Assembly (NCBI RefSeq): GCF_017562075.2
Contig: NC_054082.1
Location: 21,522,927 to 21,586,926 of the forward strand
DNA: 64,000 bases
Source of the DNA: Anopheles merus
Taxonomy: Eukaryota; Arthropoda; Insecta; Diptera; Culicidae
Direction of reading: 5' to 3'
Notes under the pieces: model-generated
Seen by the model: the letters and a program-made list of their open reading frames with translations, nothing else
What the model was told of the DNA's origin: nothing
Databases searched by the model: none
Program-made: the position numbers and the translations under genes
Shown: positions 1-12,995 of the stretch, piece by piece
How the letters are laid out: each line of letters begins with the position of its first letter
Numbering within the stretch: position 1 is the first letter of the stretch

Positions 1-210
1 GAAATTTAATCATCCTCACCCCCTCACTTCCCAGCGCCTGAAGTGGTGTGCTTTTCATTCGCTTATCACGCTCACAGCAAGCCGCCGCCGCCGCCGCCGG
101 CAGCAATCGAATTTTGCACGGCTGTGAAGCGACATTATACCAGCTGAAATGCAACGCACCACCCGCCCGCCCCGAGACCTTTCAGTTCCTTCCTTCCCCA
201 CGATACCTAC

Positions 211-333
211 CGCTGACTTGACGTCCTTCTTGGTAGACAATTTCCGGTGGAATATTTTGGCCGGTTCGGTTTCATTCTCACTTTCCGACGATTCGTCGCC
301 CGTCCGCGGGCTTCCCTGCACGGCGGCAGCCAT
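211..333 (-). CDS. Possible first coding exon of an unidentified gene running leftward out of the window
   Basis: On the minus strand an ATG at 333 opens a 41-codon frame that ends exactly at a good splice donor (GTAGGT, 210 down to 205), leaving phase 0. The start has G at -3 and G at +4. The predicted peptide begins MAAAVQGSPR, has an acidic serine/glutamate patch (residues about 14-23) and then a basic stretch (KIFHRKLSTKKDVK, residues 26-39). This composition is more protein-like than the surrounding low-complexity frames. I do not recognise the family. The following exon would lie left of base 1, so no function can be inferred. It could be a chance frame; the call rests only on start context, peptide composition and the donor. 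Confidence 0.4.
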
Positions 334-1473
334 ACCGGTGGATACCGGTCGGGTTTCCGGCGCTGCTGGATTAGAGAGCGCTCCGGGCCGGGCGTGTGAG
401 GGCGGGTGCTCACTACTAATTGTGTTTACACAGCCTCCACTTTGCTCGAACGTGTGACATACACACACACGCACACTGAAACTGCTGCTTCTGCTGGCCG
501 TTAACTCTTGCAGGGGCTCACCGCTACACCAAACAGCAACGGAATAATGCACAGCCGATTACACACAAGCCAACATTTCTGGTGGGACAACATGCACACA
601 CACACACAAACACGGACGAGAAGGGTTTGTTTTGCAGGATTGAGGATAATTTATTTATATTACCTCCGTGTCTGTCACCAGCAACCGAGTGCAATACAAG
701 GATCAGAAAGCGGCACCAACCCACGGAGGACACACGGATAAGCTAGGCGCGTTTTGCACTGGAGCGCTGACTTTTCGCTGCCGGCTACTTCGATGCGTGT
801 GCATGGCAGCACCGAGCACGTCCTGCAAGATTCGCGCGCTCTATGTTGTGTCGGAAAAAAGTTCCCCGTAGTACACACAGGACACGGGTCTCAGTATTGC
901 GTCTAGTCACTCTCTCTCTCTCCCTCTTTTGCTCTTTACTCTCTGTGTTGACCTAGTTTTGGCTCTCGGTGCTTCGTTTCTTAGTGTTACTACATTTTCT
1001 TCGCTTCATCGTAACGGCGTACGGATCCTTCAGAGGTACACACACAAACACTCGCCCAGGCGCACATGTAGACCGGTATGGTTTGTCTTGCTCTCGCTCT
1101 CTCTTTCTCTCACTTTACTTTGATACATGCTGTAACACACATTCGCTGCACTGTGTCAAAATATTGCTAACGGGGGGTTTTTGCGATCTGCCGGAAGAAA
1201 TGTTAAGAAACCTACAGCACCGAACAAACGAAAGGTTTAATTCATTTCGAACATATCGCTCCATCGTTAAAGTACACTAACTCCTCGTCAGGATAAGAGT
1301 TTGATAATACCGATGCTTTAACGAGATCCAATCTGTGGCCCAATGGAGCCGTATCCGTTTCCGTTCTTCTAAAGTTCACACTTTTCTATTCTTCACGATA
1401 AGAAATCGGTCGTAACCATGGCTGTGGGAAATGAATTGGCAATGGCTAGCAGCAATCTCTCTCACTTTTTTCT

Positions 1474-1476
<3 letters not shown>

Positions 1477-1517
<41 letters not shown>
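1477..1517. repeat. (TC)n microsatellite
   Basis: Uninterrupted TC dinucleotides over about 41 nt. Confidence 0.95.
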
Positions 1518-1520
<3 letters not shown>

Positions 1521-2805
1521 TCTCGTACTCTAGCTCTCCGGTACACACCTCCCTGACAGCACAGCATCACCCCGTGGAGCGAATTTTCTCAAATGTCAAA
1601 CTTGCGTTACTGATAAGTAGCGATGCTCCGATGCTCTTATGCAAACTGACGGCCATACAGTGTGCCAAACCTGTGTCACTGGTACACTGTTGCGATACAA
1701 ATTTGTAACAATCGAGCCACCTTTCTTTGTCGTTGTACTTATTGCTCCACTTTCCGAATCACACCTTCCCGGGAGATGCTAATACACAAGGAGTAGCGTC
1801 GCTTTTCACAGCCACAACGTGCGGGAGAGGCAGCACGAGTACAGTTTCACACCGTGCCTGAATTTTCCACCTTTTCGATGCACTTTTTTGTCGTACCAGT
1901 ACTGGGCGCTGGGCGATTTCGTTCGTAAAGCAAGATTGTTTCGAATGCCAAGCTTACTGCCAGAGCTTGCCGTGCCTGGGTCGCAAGTGGCACTCCTCGG
2001 TCCTGCGGACCAAGTGCGGATCGGCGCGGATAAAGCTGCGAGCCATCCTGTGACAGACGTCGGAACCTATTCGCCCATTCTACTCGCCACTCGCTACATC
2101 CGGTTTGAGGATCGCAAATGTTCCGGTGTCAAGAATGGACAGCCACATATCCACTATGGATTTGACGTTTCTCGCGTGAAAAACTGTGGAAGCGATACGG
2201 GTACGAAAGGAAGCTTACATGCCCCTCTGCCGGGAGGGGGGGAGGAGAAAGAAGCGGTACGTATTGCGGCAAAACCTGGCGAAGGTACGCTAGAACCGAA
2301 CACCGGACAACACCAAGAAGGAGCAGAAAAAAACGCTTCTTCTTCCGTTTAGCAAGTGAACCGAACTACTCTGGGCTGGAAATGGCGGAACCATTGGTGG
2401 AGACTAAAAACAGGACACTACACACTGCACTGCGTTGCTAGCACCCGTACGGCAGCGCCTACACTACTGGCCCGAAACGCACATCCACTTGCCAGCGGAA
2501 CCCGTGCACTGCTCCCGTGCGGTGCGGTCGCGCTACGCCAGGCAAGCCAGTCGGTTCGCTCAGTTCCTACCGACGGACCGAACGGGGCAGGAGACGGGGC
2601 AGGAGACGGGCGTACCGGGCGCGCGTTCGCACCCATGCAGGGCTCGGCACTGGGACACACATACCAGCGCAGCGAAACGACCACCGCGTACCGCCGAGAA
2701 GCAACAGGATCCGTGTGTTTTGCAAACGGTATCCTTGCGCTGCCTCTCAGGTGTGTGCGTGTGTGTGTTCATGCGATCCAGAGTCGGGAAATGGATAAAA
2801 CGAGA

Positions 2806-2831
2806 AAGAGAGAGAGAGCGAGAGAGAGAGA
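2806..2831. repeat. (AG)n microsatellite
   Basis: AG dinucleotides over about 26 nt, with one interruption (GCGAG). Confidence 0.85.
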
Positions 2832-3338
2832 TTGAGAGCACTCACATCGTCCCACAAACCGCATCACAAACTGGAACAGGAATCTGGCACCCTTCTCTCG
2901 CACGCAGGAAAAAAGCGGCAGGCTTGTCCGCGGCAACGCACACCACCGCACAGGACGACTAACCCACAAACACCGGAACTGTTTCCGTCCGCTTCTTGCA
3001 AGCAGCCGAAACTGATGGAGTTTGGCCGTCTTGTCTTACTCCGAGCACCGACGCGTCGGTGATGACGTGCTGTCCGGGGGAAGGATCGGAGTGTACTTTG
3101 CTGTGCCGTTGACTGTCGCACAGGAGAGTCGGAATATTCCAACCCGCGCTCAGCACTGCCGTTTTCCCAAAAATAGCGGGAACCAATATAAAACGGTCCT
3201 GCTCACCCATACCACAACAAGCAAGTGTCGCTCACTGGACGACTTATTACATTTCTCTCGATGATACACAAGTTTACTACAAAACCATGCACACACACAC
3301 ACGTGAAACAAAAAAGGAAAGCATTCTTGTGCGAACTC

Positions 3339-3358
3339 CACACACACACACACACACA
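3339..3358. repeat. (CA)n microsatellite
   Basis: Ten CA units. A shorter CA run lies about 40 nt to the left, near 3290-3301. Confidence 0.9.
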
Positions 3359-3451
3359 TTCAAACTGTATCGTGAACGCAGTAAACAGTTTCCAATGTTT
3401 CTTTCTCCCCTACGCTCTCTCGCGCGCTTTCTCGTGCTCTTTATAAAATTG

Positions 3452-3487
<36 letters not shown>

Positions 3488-3488
3488 C
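3452..3488. repeat. Compound (CT)n-(AC)n microsatellite
   Basis: About 29 nt of CT followed directly by four AC units. Confidence 0.9.
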
Positions 3489-5058
3489 TTCTTTTCACGG
3501 TTTACTAATACTAATCGCTACCACTCTCAGCACCATGCGTCTCCATTTGGTTGCTATTAAGTTTCTGGCTGTGTGCGTGTGAGTCGCTGTAAGTGGGGCA
3601 GCTGTGGTGGGGCCTTGCTTGCGCTACGCTTTGCTACGCTCTCCGATTGTTACCAACGGGGATGACTGCGGGAGAGGGGGATGTGGGTCAAATGCTGTAA
3701 CAAACAACGCGCGTTAGACGGCAGTGCGTATCCTTCGTCACGCACCGACGGTTGCCTGTTTGTGTGACGGTTTCGTGTAACTGATTTCGCTGAGCGTTGT
3801 TGCCACCAGTGCCACCGGAGAGCACGGGAAGCGCAAAGCGAGCGAATGAAACGATAACGAACGCGTCGGCCCAAAGCCACGCGGCGCTCCACCTCCCCAC
3901 GGCACCAGACCGCACCGGCAGCCGGAAAATTGTACCTTCGCGTGTAGTGATGAAACCTGGACGTGTAAAAACTCCTCCACCAAGTACGGTGAAGCTGTCG
4001 GTGTGTTGGTGCCGTCGCCCACCGCACACCGTAACGCTAGGCGGATACTACGAATTTTACGTTTTTGTTTGGCGCTTCGTCTCCCCACCGGGGCGAGCCG
4101 CTCGCCGGTTGTCTGCGTGTCCTTGTTGTGCAGCGCCACCCTTGGTCCCACGCCCAAAACCGGCCTGCTTCGGTGTAACTAATGCTCTAAGCACTGTTCC
4201 TCGAATCTGGCTCCACAGTGCGAACGATTACACTGGTCGAGTCAATCGTGAATTTTTATCGGGCAAACATCGGCAACATTGCTTGCCAACCAGGTGTTTT
4301 GGGCTATAGCAAAAAGCTCATATTCCCCCCCCCCTTCCACCCCCCCCCCTACTAAACTGTACTACGAGAGGTGTAAATAATCTGAAAAAGGACCCATTCT
4401 CGGGAACACTTTGCAGGCGCGGTGCAAAAATAGACACCCGGTGCAAATCGGGCTCGGACAATTTTACCGGAACGCACTGTCCTGTGAGGCTCTAAATCGA
4501 TCCTTCACACTATAATCGAGCGTTTGTATCTTTCCGAACAAATGAATGTTTTCGATCACTGTACGGACACGGGGATGTGTTTGCGGGGGAGTCTTGTGTG
4601 GAAAAATGCTCCCTCGTCTGTCTGTCTGCCAGCAGAACATGGCAACAAAGCTCCAGCTCTGACGGCTATTTCAAAAAAAGCACAAAGCACATCAATGACG
4701 CATCAGCTCTCCATCACCAGGCACATCAGCACCGGCAGCATGCACAATGCTCTCCCACTGCTGCTCGGTTGGATGATTTTCCCATTTTTGCACCAGAACC
4801 AGAACCGAGGGAGAGTAAGGGGCGGGACATTTGAATGGTTGTGATAAAAATACAGCCATGGAAAACGAAAGCAAAAAAAACACCCCTATCTGGCACTCGC
4901 TCAACACCTTCCCACCGAAGGTGGGCGCCATGCCAAATGCACAGAATCAATTAGAATGCACAAAGGCTCGGCCCCTGTCGCCACTTGCTCGCCGCTCCAC
5001 TCAATCGCCCAATCAAACGGAAATAACAACCGAACGAGTAGAATCTATTGCTAGGAGA

Positions 5059-5088
5059 GAAGAAGAAGAAGAAGAAGAAGAAGAAGAA
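5059..5088. repeat. (GAA)n trinucleotide repeat
   Basis: Ten consecutive GAA units, downstream of the Ork1 3' end. Confidence 0.9.
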
Positions 5089-5161
5089 AACACAAAAAGC
5101 GCCACATCGGTTTAAAGGGACGGTAGCCGGTGGCCGGTAAGCAACTCGGCCACTTGGCTGC

Positions 5162-5167
5162 TTTATT
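5162..5167 (-). promoter_or_regulatory. Candidate poly(A) signal for Ork1
   Basis: TTTATT on the plus strand reads AATAAA on the minus strand, 427 nt past the Ork1 stop codon. Position and sequence fit a poly(A) signal; use is inferred. Confidence 0.4.
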
Positions 5168-5593
5168 TTCGCTCAGCTAGCTCTTTTTTTTTGTTCCGTT
5201 TTCCCGGTCACAAAACTGTCACTGTGTACTGTTGACGATCACGATCGCTCCACAATCTTCCACTGGTCCGCATGCCATAGGGCTCGATGGGCCACTGTGT
5301 AAACCTACAAGCTACTGCAATAACTTCCGCACTACCGCATAATGACTGGTTGGAATGGCATCTGATAGTTGTCTTCCCCCTTTGATGCTCTGGCATAAAT
5401 AATTTCATACATCTCTACGCGCTGTCCCAGCTGGCAACGCCCCAGTTGGCCCACCGGGACAGCGTTACAATACTGATACGTTGCTGCGTTGGTGGTGGTG
5501 GTGGTCGTGGTGATGTTGCTGGTGCTGGTACGCCTTCCACACTGGTGTTTCTGTTGCTAATGCTACTAATTCTACCCGCGGCTGTGCCCTAGC

Positions 5594-8500
5594 CTAACGC
5601 TTCTCGTCGAACAGATTGGACAGGCTGCTGTGCCGGTTGCGGCCACTGTTTGGCACGGTCAGCCCACTGACCGCCGTCGATTGGTCCGAGTCCGAGCGTA
5701 TCAGATTCGGCCGCCAGCGGAACTGGCCCTGGGGTCCGCCCGGTGCGACGCCAGCCGTGCCACCGGCCGATGGGACGGTCAGATGGGACGATTGGTGGGT
5801 AGCGAGCGGGCTCGGACGGGACGACAGCCGGCGCTGGAGCGTCGTCGTCGGCAGATTGTGCAGCGACTGGGACGACGAGCTGATGTGCGGCGAGCCGGGC
5901 AGCTCGGGCCCACCGGTAGGCCCGGCTGGCGGCCGCGGACAGTGCCCCGGCGGATAGGCCAGGTTCGAGGGCCGGACGCTGAACCGGCGCCGGATCGGTG
6001 TGGGCGACGGGCCGATAATGCCGAGCGTCGGGCTGCCGCCACCGGCCGGCGACCCGGACACCGTGGCCGAGTAGGAGGGTGGATTCGTTGGACGGAACGA
6101 GGGTCGCCGCAGGACGGAGGGGGCCGAATCGGCACTGCCGGTGCGACCGAGCGGCGGCTTCAGCGAGCCACGGCGCGACCCGCCCGCCTCGATCGGCGGC
6201 GTGAACAGGGTCAGCAGCGACGGCAGATTGCTCGGCCCGCCGGCGAACGGTTGCGACTGATGGCGGCCCGCCCGGTGCAGTGTTGTGGCCTGCTGCTCGC
6301 CCGTGCCGACGCTTCCCCGGTGCTGGCCGGCACCGGCCGTCACCGTGTCCGTGTGCATTAGCTCGAGCGCGCGCAGCAGATCGCCGATGGTGGTCGTTTC
6401 GAGAAGATGCTCGTCCTGCGGCGGCATCGAGAGGATGCTGCCGCGCCCGCGCGACGTCGCGCTCAGGTAGGACGAGGTGGGCAGGTTAAACATCGAGCGG
6501 CGCCCCTTGCCGGTGGCGGCAAGGTACGACTCGAGGCCGGGAGCCGTTTCGATGTCGGCCGGGGCGAGCTGCTTGGAGCGCTTGCGGAACGGGTTCAATC
6601 GCTGCAGCACGCTCCGGTTGACGGCCGACGCTTTGCTTTCCCGGCCGGTCGGTGGCATGTTGATGGTGAGGCTCGAGTCAAAGTTGACGTTGTTGGAGAG
6701 GGCGGCCCGCAGCAGATTGTCCTTCTGCTTTACCTTCTGGCGTACTTGGAGGATCTCCTGTATCTGGCTGTTGTCTCCGCCGCTCCACGTCCACTCGTTC
6801 GCATCCTGTTGGTGGTGGGATGAGAGACGCGAGAGAGAAAGAAAAAGTCAGTTGTTTACGTTTAAAAAACGAAACCCATCCACCATCATCATCATTACCT
6901 GTGAGCTAAGATGCGCCGGAACGCCAATGTCGGATGCGGCCCGCGGCCGCATCGGCGGTGCCGTCAGGTAGGCGCTCTTGTCCGACCCGCTCATCGACCA
7001 GCCGGACCAGGTGCGCTCGCTGGCCAGTATCTGCGAGTCGGAAAAGCAGTTGACGCCCGCGTTCAGCGAGGCTCGCTCGAGGAAGCTCTGATTGTCGTCC
7101 TGGTTGGCGGTAATGTTGCCCAGCGCGGTTACGACGCGCGCCAGCAGCTCGGCCGGCTGTACCAGTGCCTGCACGCCGAACGTTTTCTCCCGATTGATAC
7201 GGTTCAGGTCGGTGTCAGAGAGACGGCGCACCAGCGATCCACCGTCCAACGGCTTTGTCGCTGCAAACACGAGAGCACTTTCCGAGTTGGCGCGCTTGCG
7301 CCGAATGGTGGGCTGTTCCGGCGGCCGGTACATCGACAGCTCCGGGCACGAGCTTGATCTGCTTTTCGACAGGCTTAACCACCGGTCCGAAGGTTCCTCG
7401 TACACGGGCTGCAAATAGGACACTAATGAATTGCAATGCCAAAACGAAGCTTCAGTGGGGAGCGTTGGGAGGGGATTTTATGTTTACTGTATGTGTGGAA
7501 AGGGGGGACAAGAATTCGAGCGCCCTTACCGAGCTTGTTCCGTCCACTGGGCGGGCGAGTAGATGCATTGGAAGAAAATGTTTGTTTGAATTGTATTTCA
7601 CCCATTACCAGCAGTACGCTAAGTTAATGTGGCCGAGCCGAGCAAACAGAACGCTTCGCCAGACGACAAGGAAGGCAACGTGTTTCTTGCAAAATAAAGC
7701 ATCTGCCACGAGTGCGCTTTGGAAGCTGTAGTAACTTACCTTAAACTTTAGCATATACACCTCGTTGAGAATCCTACGCAGGTAACTAATGTCTTTGGTA
7801 ACTCCGTTCCACACACGGTGCTGCGTTTCCTTCAGGTTGGAAGCGACCAGCTTTTCCAGCTGTTGAATCTTTTTGTGCGATATGCCTCTGAAAGAGTTCA
7901 GGATGATTCACGTATATTACCAACGTGGCCTTCCAGTTGCTCCCAATCTCGCACTACTCACTTCGCAATAAAGCCCAATATCATAAAGATGTACCCGATG
8001 CCAGCGAAGAACCAAAAGATGATGAATATCTTGTACACGGTAAACAGCGAACCGAACTCGTGCTGCTGGGACGGCTGGAACGAGGCGGCATAGTCGCCAA
8101 ATCCGATCGTCGTCAGCGTGACGAACGAGTAGTACACCGACACGTCGTACGGCCACTGCTCGAAGTACGTAAAGACGCACGCCGGCGCAAAGATGAACAC
8201 GATCACGCCCGGTATCAGGTACAGCACGATCTGCCCGATGAAGCTGATGCGCCGCGGTGCGTACCCGGCGTTGGCGGATAATTTATACGCCTTGTAGCGC
8301 CGGTACAGCCGCACAAACTGCCCGAGAACGAGATGCGTGTGTGTGTGTGTGTGTGTGTGTTCATTAGTTAGTTGTTTGTTGGTTTGGTTTAACTATTATT
8401 GGTTAAACTGTCTTCTTACCCCGCGGGCCCAGAACTCGCCGACGTACGCAAAGAAGAACCCATTCACCGGGAGACCGATCAGCGCGTAAAATATTAAAAA

Positions 8501-11500
8501 GATGCGCCCGAACGTGTTGTGCGGCGAGATGTTACCGTAACCTGAAGTAGCAACAGGATAGTGACGTTAGAAGTATCAATACCAAAAAAGAAGGCCGTAC
8601 TTGTCCATTTGCTCCCTACTTACCGACGGTAGAGCAAATGATAAAGGCGAAGTAAAAGGAATGATAAAAATCCCACACGTACGGTGGTTCATACTCGTCC
8701 TCGGTATAGTTGGTCACCCTGCTGCCGCAGTATTCGTCCAGCCGGCCGATCAGTTTGCGCTGCAGTTCCATATCTTCCGGTGACAAGTAGCGAACGAGCA
8801 TTTCTGTGGGGAAGGGGAGGGGGGAGAAAAGGGACGCAAAAAGAGAAGAACTCGTTATGACGTTTTGAAGGATTGTTTGAATTCGTTTCAGCCCGTTTAT
8901 TCTTCATTGTTGCGAGACTAACACGTTCCATTAGCACCTGTACCATGGTGTGTGGATTGTACGGCATTTGCTCGAACACAAGTGCTATAAGACTGTTATA
9001 GCGCAGTGTAACATTTGACACTATTCTTACGATGGTTTCATTCCTGTAATTCAAAGGTAGCTAAGACGAAGTGCTTTGAGCGTATCGAAAACTATTGCAT
9101 TCAATCGAATGATGTCATTCTTGTTGGAGATACGTTTTCATTCGTTTTCCTATTTGAAACCATATGTTGCATTTTACTGCATCGCAATCGCAGGTGGAAC
9201 ATTTTTACGAACCGCATATCCATAAAATTCATGATATTTCATCAATACGAGAAGAACAGACAAAGAAAGACGTTCAACTTTCTCCAAAATTTTACGCTCA
9301 ACGTTTGATATTTGAATATTTAAATTGTTGTTTGCTCAACAACTTTCCACCAGGATGACGATCTGGCGAATGAATTTATCGGCGGCTTCTTTTACGTTCA
9401 TCTCTCGCATGGCAATCTAACACTCAAAGTCCGCATGATGGCTACGCAAATAGAAACTGACGGTGTGGTCGCAAAATATCGATGCTCCATTATAAAAAGG
9501 CGATCTGGCAGATGAATTTCTATCAACCAACTATTGTGGACAAGGAAGCGGGTGCTAATTGGATCACGAAAATGATAGCCTAGTTTGGTGTTTAATGATT
9601 TGTTCACATGTACCATGGACACCCAGGTAGAGCCGATCGCAAGCCACACGCTGGTCAACTATCTCAACTCTTTTCGCTTTTTTTCTGGCTTCCACTTTTC
9701 CTTAGTCCTTAGGTCGTACATTGTTGTACGCCGTCGCTGTGGTGCCATCGACTGGCGCGACTACTGTGAAGATTCACCCGACCGTGCGAATTGATCTTTA
9801 TATTTAATTTCCAATTATCGATTCCAGATGGATCTCTAGATCACGATGAACACGAGATTGGCGGCACCAAAACTTCAACCTTCAATTCATTTTGATTATT
9901 TTTTTTCATTGCAATTGTACTTAGAAACAAGATATTATGCGTATTCAATCATCGGAGCGCGCAATGAGCGCTATCTAAAGTAGTAATTCAACGTGTTGCC
10001 AGCGGCTAGGGCTACTTTACCATAAACGTATTCACCCAGCTGTCATATACCGCATTCCGCGCTGATTTATTGACTCAAATCGAGCTTTACAATCGTAACA
10101 CAACGTGCAGATTAGTTGCGATGGGCACGCGCCAAACCGGTCATTAATTAAGTGCCGCTAGTTATTTCACCCCTACGGCTGCGGCTGCCCATTACCCTGC
10201 CGTTAACGGCGTCTTGCCCGATCGCTCCAACAGTCTGGGCCGTTTGGGGCGACCGGGAAGTTGGCGTGATATACATACTCATATTTTCCTCATTACAACA
10301 CCGTGGGTGCAAAATGTGTAGCGCAATTGCCACGCGTTCGCCCGACAACGACTACAAACCGGGCATTGTAATATTCAAATTAAGCAATCTTGTGCAGCTG
10401 GGTAATGGGAACGGGCCGGTACGAGCACTAGAGTTTCATTCGATTGCACTTGACACTGGCGAGTGAGTGAGCTTGCTTGTTGAGTTGAGCTTGGGGAGGG
10501 CAAAAGATTTAATTGAAATCACTTCATTTCTGTCAACGCGGATCGTGTGCTGGAAGCCGATTGCAACGGTACGATAATGAGCTGATCCGCTGGAGAATAT
10601 CCGCAGCATCGGACAGCATGATCGAAGGCATACAATGTTGCAGTGGTGGTGGCATTGGATTCGTATCGGAATTAGGATTGTTTGTGAATAGATGAGAATA
10701 GGTTAGCGCGAATTGATCCAGTAGAATTTGATGCTCTTCAATCATGCTACAAATATATGAATCAATTATGTATAGCAAATGATCGTGTGATGATAGCGTA
10801 CATGTTTGCAAAGACAACAACGTACTTATTGCTGGGTAAATATAATTCTATTTAACGTTTCCTGTACAAGCTCAAAACTTTTTACCGCGGACGTGAGAGT
10901 GTCAGCACCCAAGTAATATGCAATCAATTGCGGATCCCTTCCAAGGTGTATTTGTTATCACAGCCCATCGACTAGTCACCTCTCCGCATTGCCCTTTTGT
11001 TTTTCATTTGTCCGATAAACGGGAACGGTATTTACAAACAAAGTTTAACACGATTTTGTCATTAAATGTAATAGTTTCCAGTGCACAGAACCACACACGC
11101 CCGTGAGAGTTGTAGCTGGATCGTGAAAAGCACACATCGCGAACAGTGCATCCAGCCTCAAGTGTGTCCTCAGTCACTGGCAGCGGGCAGAACACGTGCA
11201 TGTGAAGCAGCTGGCCCATCCAACCCCGTATCCCCCCCAGTACAGCCTGCCGGCTGATAAGGGGTTTGCAAGCGGTCATCAAGGAAAACAATAACAACAA
11301 ACCACAGACCCGTGCGCCGAACCGGGCGGGCATGGGCCGCGATAATTTACACTAGACTGTACCGTCTTGCAACCAGCATGTACGCGATGCATCCCATCTC
11401 CAGCTCCAGCACTGGAGCGTGGCGCTTAGGGTAAACCGATACGCGCTACACCTTACCGAGCCGGAGATCGATTTCATTCACTGGTCGGCGGCACTGGCGC

Positions 11501-12995
11501 ACTTTAAACCGACAGCGCAGAAGGGGTTTTTTACAGGCTCATTAAAATTTAAATTGTACTCTCGAATAAACATGCCGATACCGCCACAAGGGGGGGGTGT
11601 TGTCTCGCTGGCAATTTGATGATTTATGAGCAACAGGAAATTGGTCATCGCGCGCTCCGCCCCTCCGCTGACCCGAAGCGTGATGAATAGGTTCGGTAAC
11701 GGTGCGACGGGTACGATTGAATTTGCATGATCGCACGATAGAGGCCACAATCACAGCGAACTTGCTGTTTCCCTGATGGGTAAACGAATTAGCGGTGCGA
11801 TCAGCGATACAGCGCGGACAGCGATTTCACGAGAAGCGAGCAAAACAAAAATGTATGAAGGATTTTACGGGCAATTGTTAGGTGACGTGCTAGAGCTGTG
11901 TCCTTTCTTCACTAGACAGCTCAGTTCCAGCGACTAAGAATACAATAATGCACGATTCTGTTCATGCGATGTTACAGGTTTCTGATTGATTAGATAGATT
12001 ATTGAATAGTTCGCATTGAAGGTACCTAGGTACTTATCATGGCGTTATATTCTACTGATCTTCTATGTATATACCTGGCATATATTGGCTGGGCGCATCA
12101 AACTATCGTATGCCCTTTAGCTGACTTGTGATAGCGAACCGATAAAACGGTGGTATAAAAACGATCAACACTGCCGAGTCCTCATAAACTGGCGACTTTT
12201 TGTCGAAGTGTTGGAGTCATCTCTTGACACTGATATTTGATATGAGATGACACTTTATATATTTACAAGAAAATCATCTATAGCCAGTAAACATCTGTCA
12301 GATCGATTTTACTGAAAAGTGTAGTACCTCAATGGCGTAGGATGTAAGCATACTATTGAGCACGAATTTATAGCATCAAAATTATTATAGAAATTATCGT
12401 AAAAAGTGTATAAAATTAATGAGCTTTTAAAGAATTTAAAATTGTTAAATATTATCTGAGATGAGAACATGAAACCCCAAGCTTTTTTATTTAAAATATT
12501 AACAATTATTATAAATAAACAGAACGTAATAATCATTGGGACACTACACGATGCTGAAAACAGTGATCATGGTAGCCAACAAATGCTTTTTGTTCTACCA
12601 AAGTGCAAAATTCGAACTTCAAATTGAAAGCAATGAACTCCTACCGAATTCACAATATCAATGAGCAAGAACTAACTTCTAATAAAATACAAAAAAAGTT
12701 AACTTCAAACGCATTCAATTCGATTAACAATTCGATAATCTGATGCTAAACGAAATATATATGCACATGAAAATGCACATAAAATTGGCCATCCATCCAT
12801 CCATTTCCTTTTCTCGGGTTTCGCTTGCCGCTTCTCCCATGACGCACACTTACCATTAATTTCGATCCGCTCGGCCAACTCTTCGGCTCGCCGCTCCGTC
12901 TCCAGGTCGTTTTCGACATGATAGAACACGCTGGCGCCCATGAAGAGGTACGCCGCGTAGAACAGGAGCAAAGCGAACCACTCCTTCGGTGTCAT
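5594..12995 (-). CDS. Ork1: Two-pore-domain potassium channel, Ork1 type
   Basis: Seven coding exons (minus strand): 12995-12854, 8803-8624, 8541-8420, 8317-7962, 7887-7740, 7408-6899 and 6805-5594. They sum to 2670 nt and give 889 aa with all phases consistent. The product is a plasma-membrane leak K+ channel. The first membrane helix is at residues about 5-25, the first pore loop carries TVGYG (106-110, split across exons 2/3), and the second pore loop carries TIGFGD (218-223). A sequon (NYT, 79-81) lies in the extracellular cap. After the last helix there is a long cytoplasmic tail, as in Drosophila Ork1. Tail segments recalled from that protein are present: SGVTKD/YLRR-type, SCP-LSMYR, DREKTF-type, FSDSQILASE and EWTWSG. 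Introns are 74-102 nt except intron 5 (331 nt) and intron 1 (4050 nt). Non-coding 5' exons probably lie to the right but were not resolved. The family call is firm; orthology to Ork1 rather than a close paralogue is likely. Confidence 0.93.
8336..8361. repeat. (GT)n microsatellite in Ork1 intron 3
   Basis: Thirteen GT units. On the gene's sense strand this is an (AC)n tract ending about 18 nt upstream of the exon 4 boundary, in the position normally held by the polypyrimidine tract and branch site. Confidence 0.9.
8804..12853 (-). other. Large first coding intron of Ork1
   Basis: This 4-kb stretch lies between the first and second coding exons. No exon-like frame was found. It includes AT-rich DNA (about 12200-12760) and a pair of 19-nt imperfect direct repeats (9359-9377 and 9501-9519). 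Alternative first exons or regulatory elements could lie here, but none can be named. Confidence 0.6.

Larger units (their letters stand above)
334..5593. other. Non-coding, microsatellite-rich intergenic region
   Basis: No frame here has convincing coding character. It holds (CT)n, (AG)n, (CA)n and (GAA)n tracts, homopolymer C runs around 4326-4350, and a run of GGT trinucleotides near 5493. The right end (below 5593) should contain the Ork1 3' UTR, with a poly(A) hexamer on the minus strand at 5162-5167. If the exon at 211-333 is real, part of this region would be its promoter and 5' UTR. Frames of up to 177 codons (around 1819-2352 and 2435-2962) were examined and look like chance. Confidence 0.6.

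Noticed and set aside
1819..2352. 177-aa plus-strand frame and neighbouring frames at 2356-2962
   Set aside because: Starts with GTG, no recognisable domain, and overlaps simple repeats; most likely chance.
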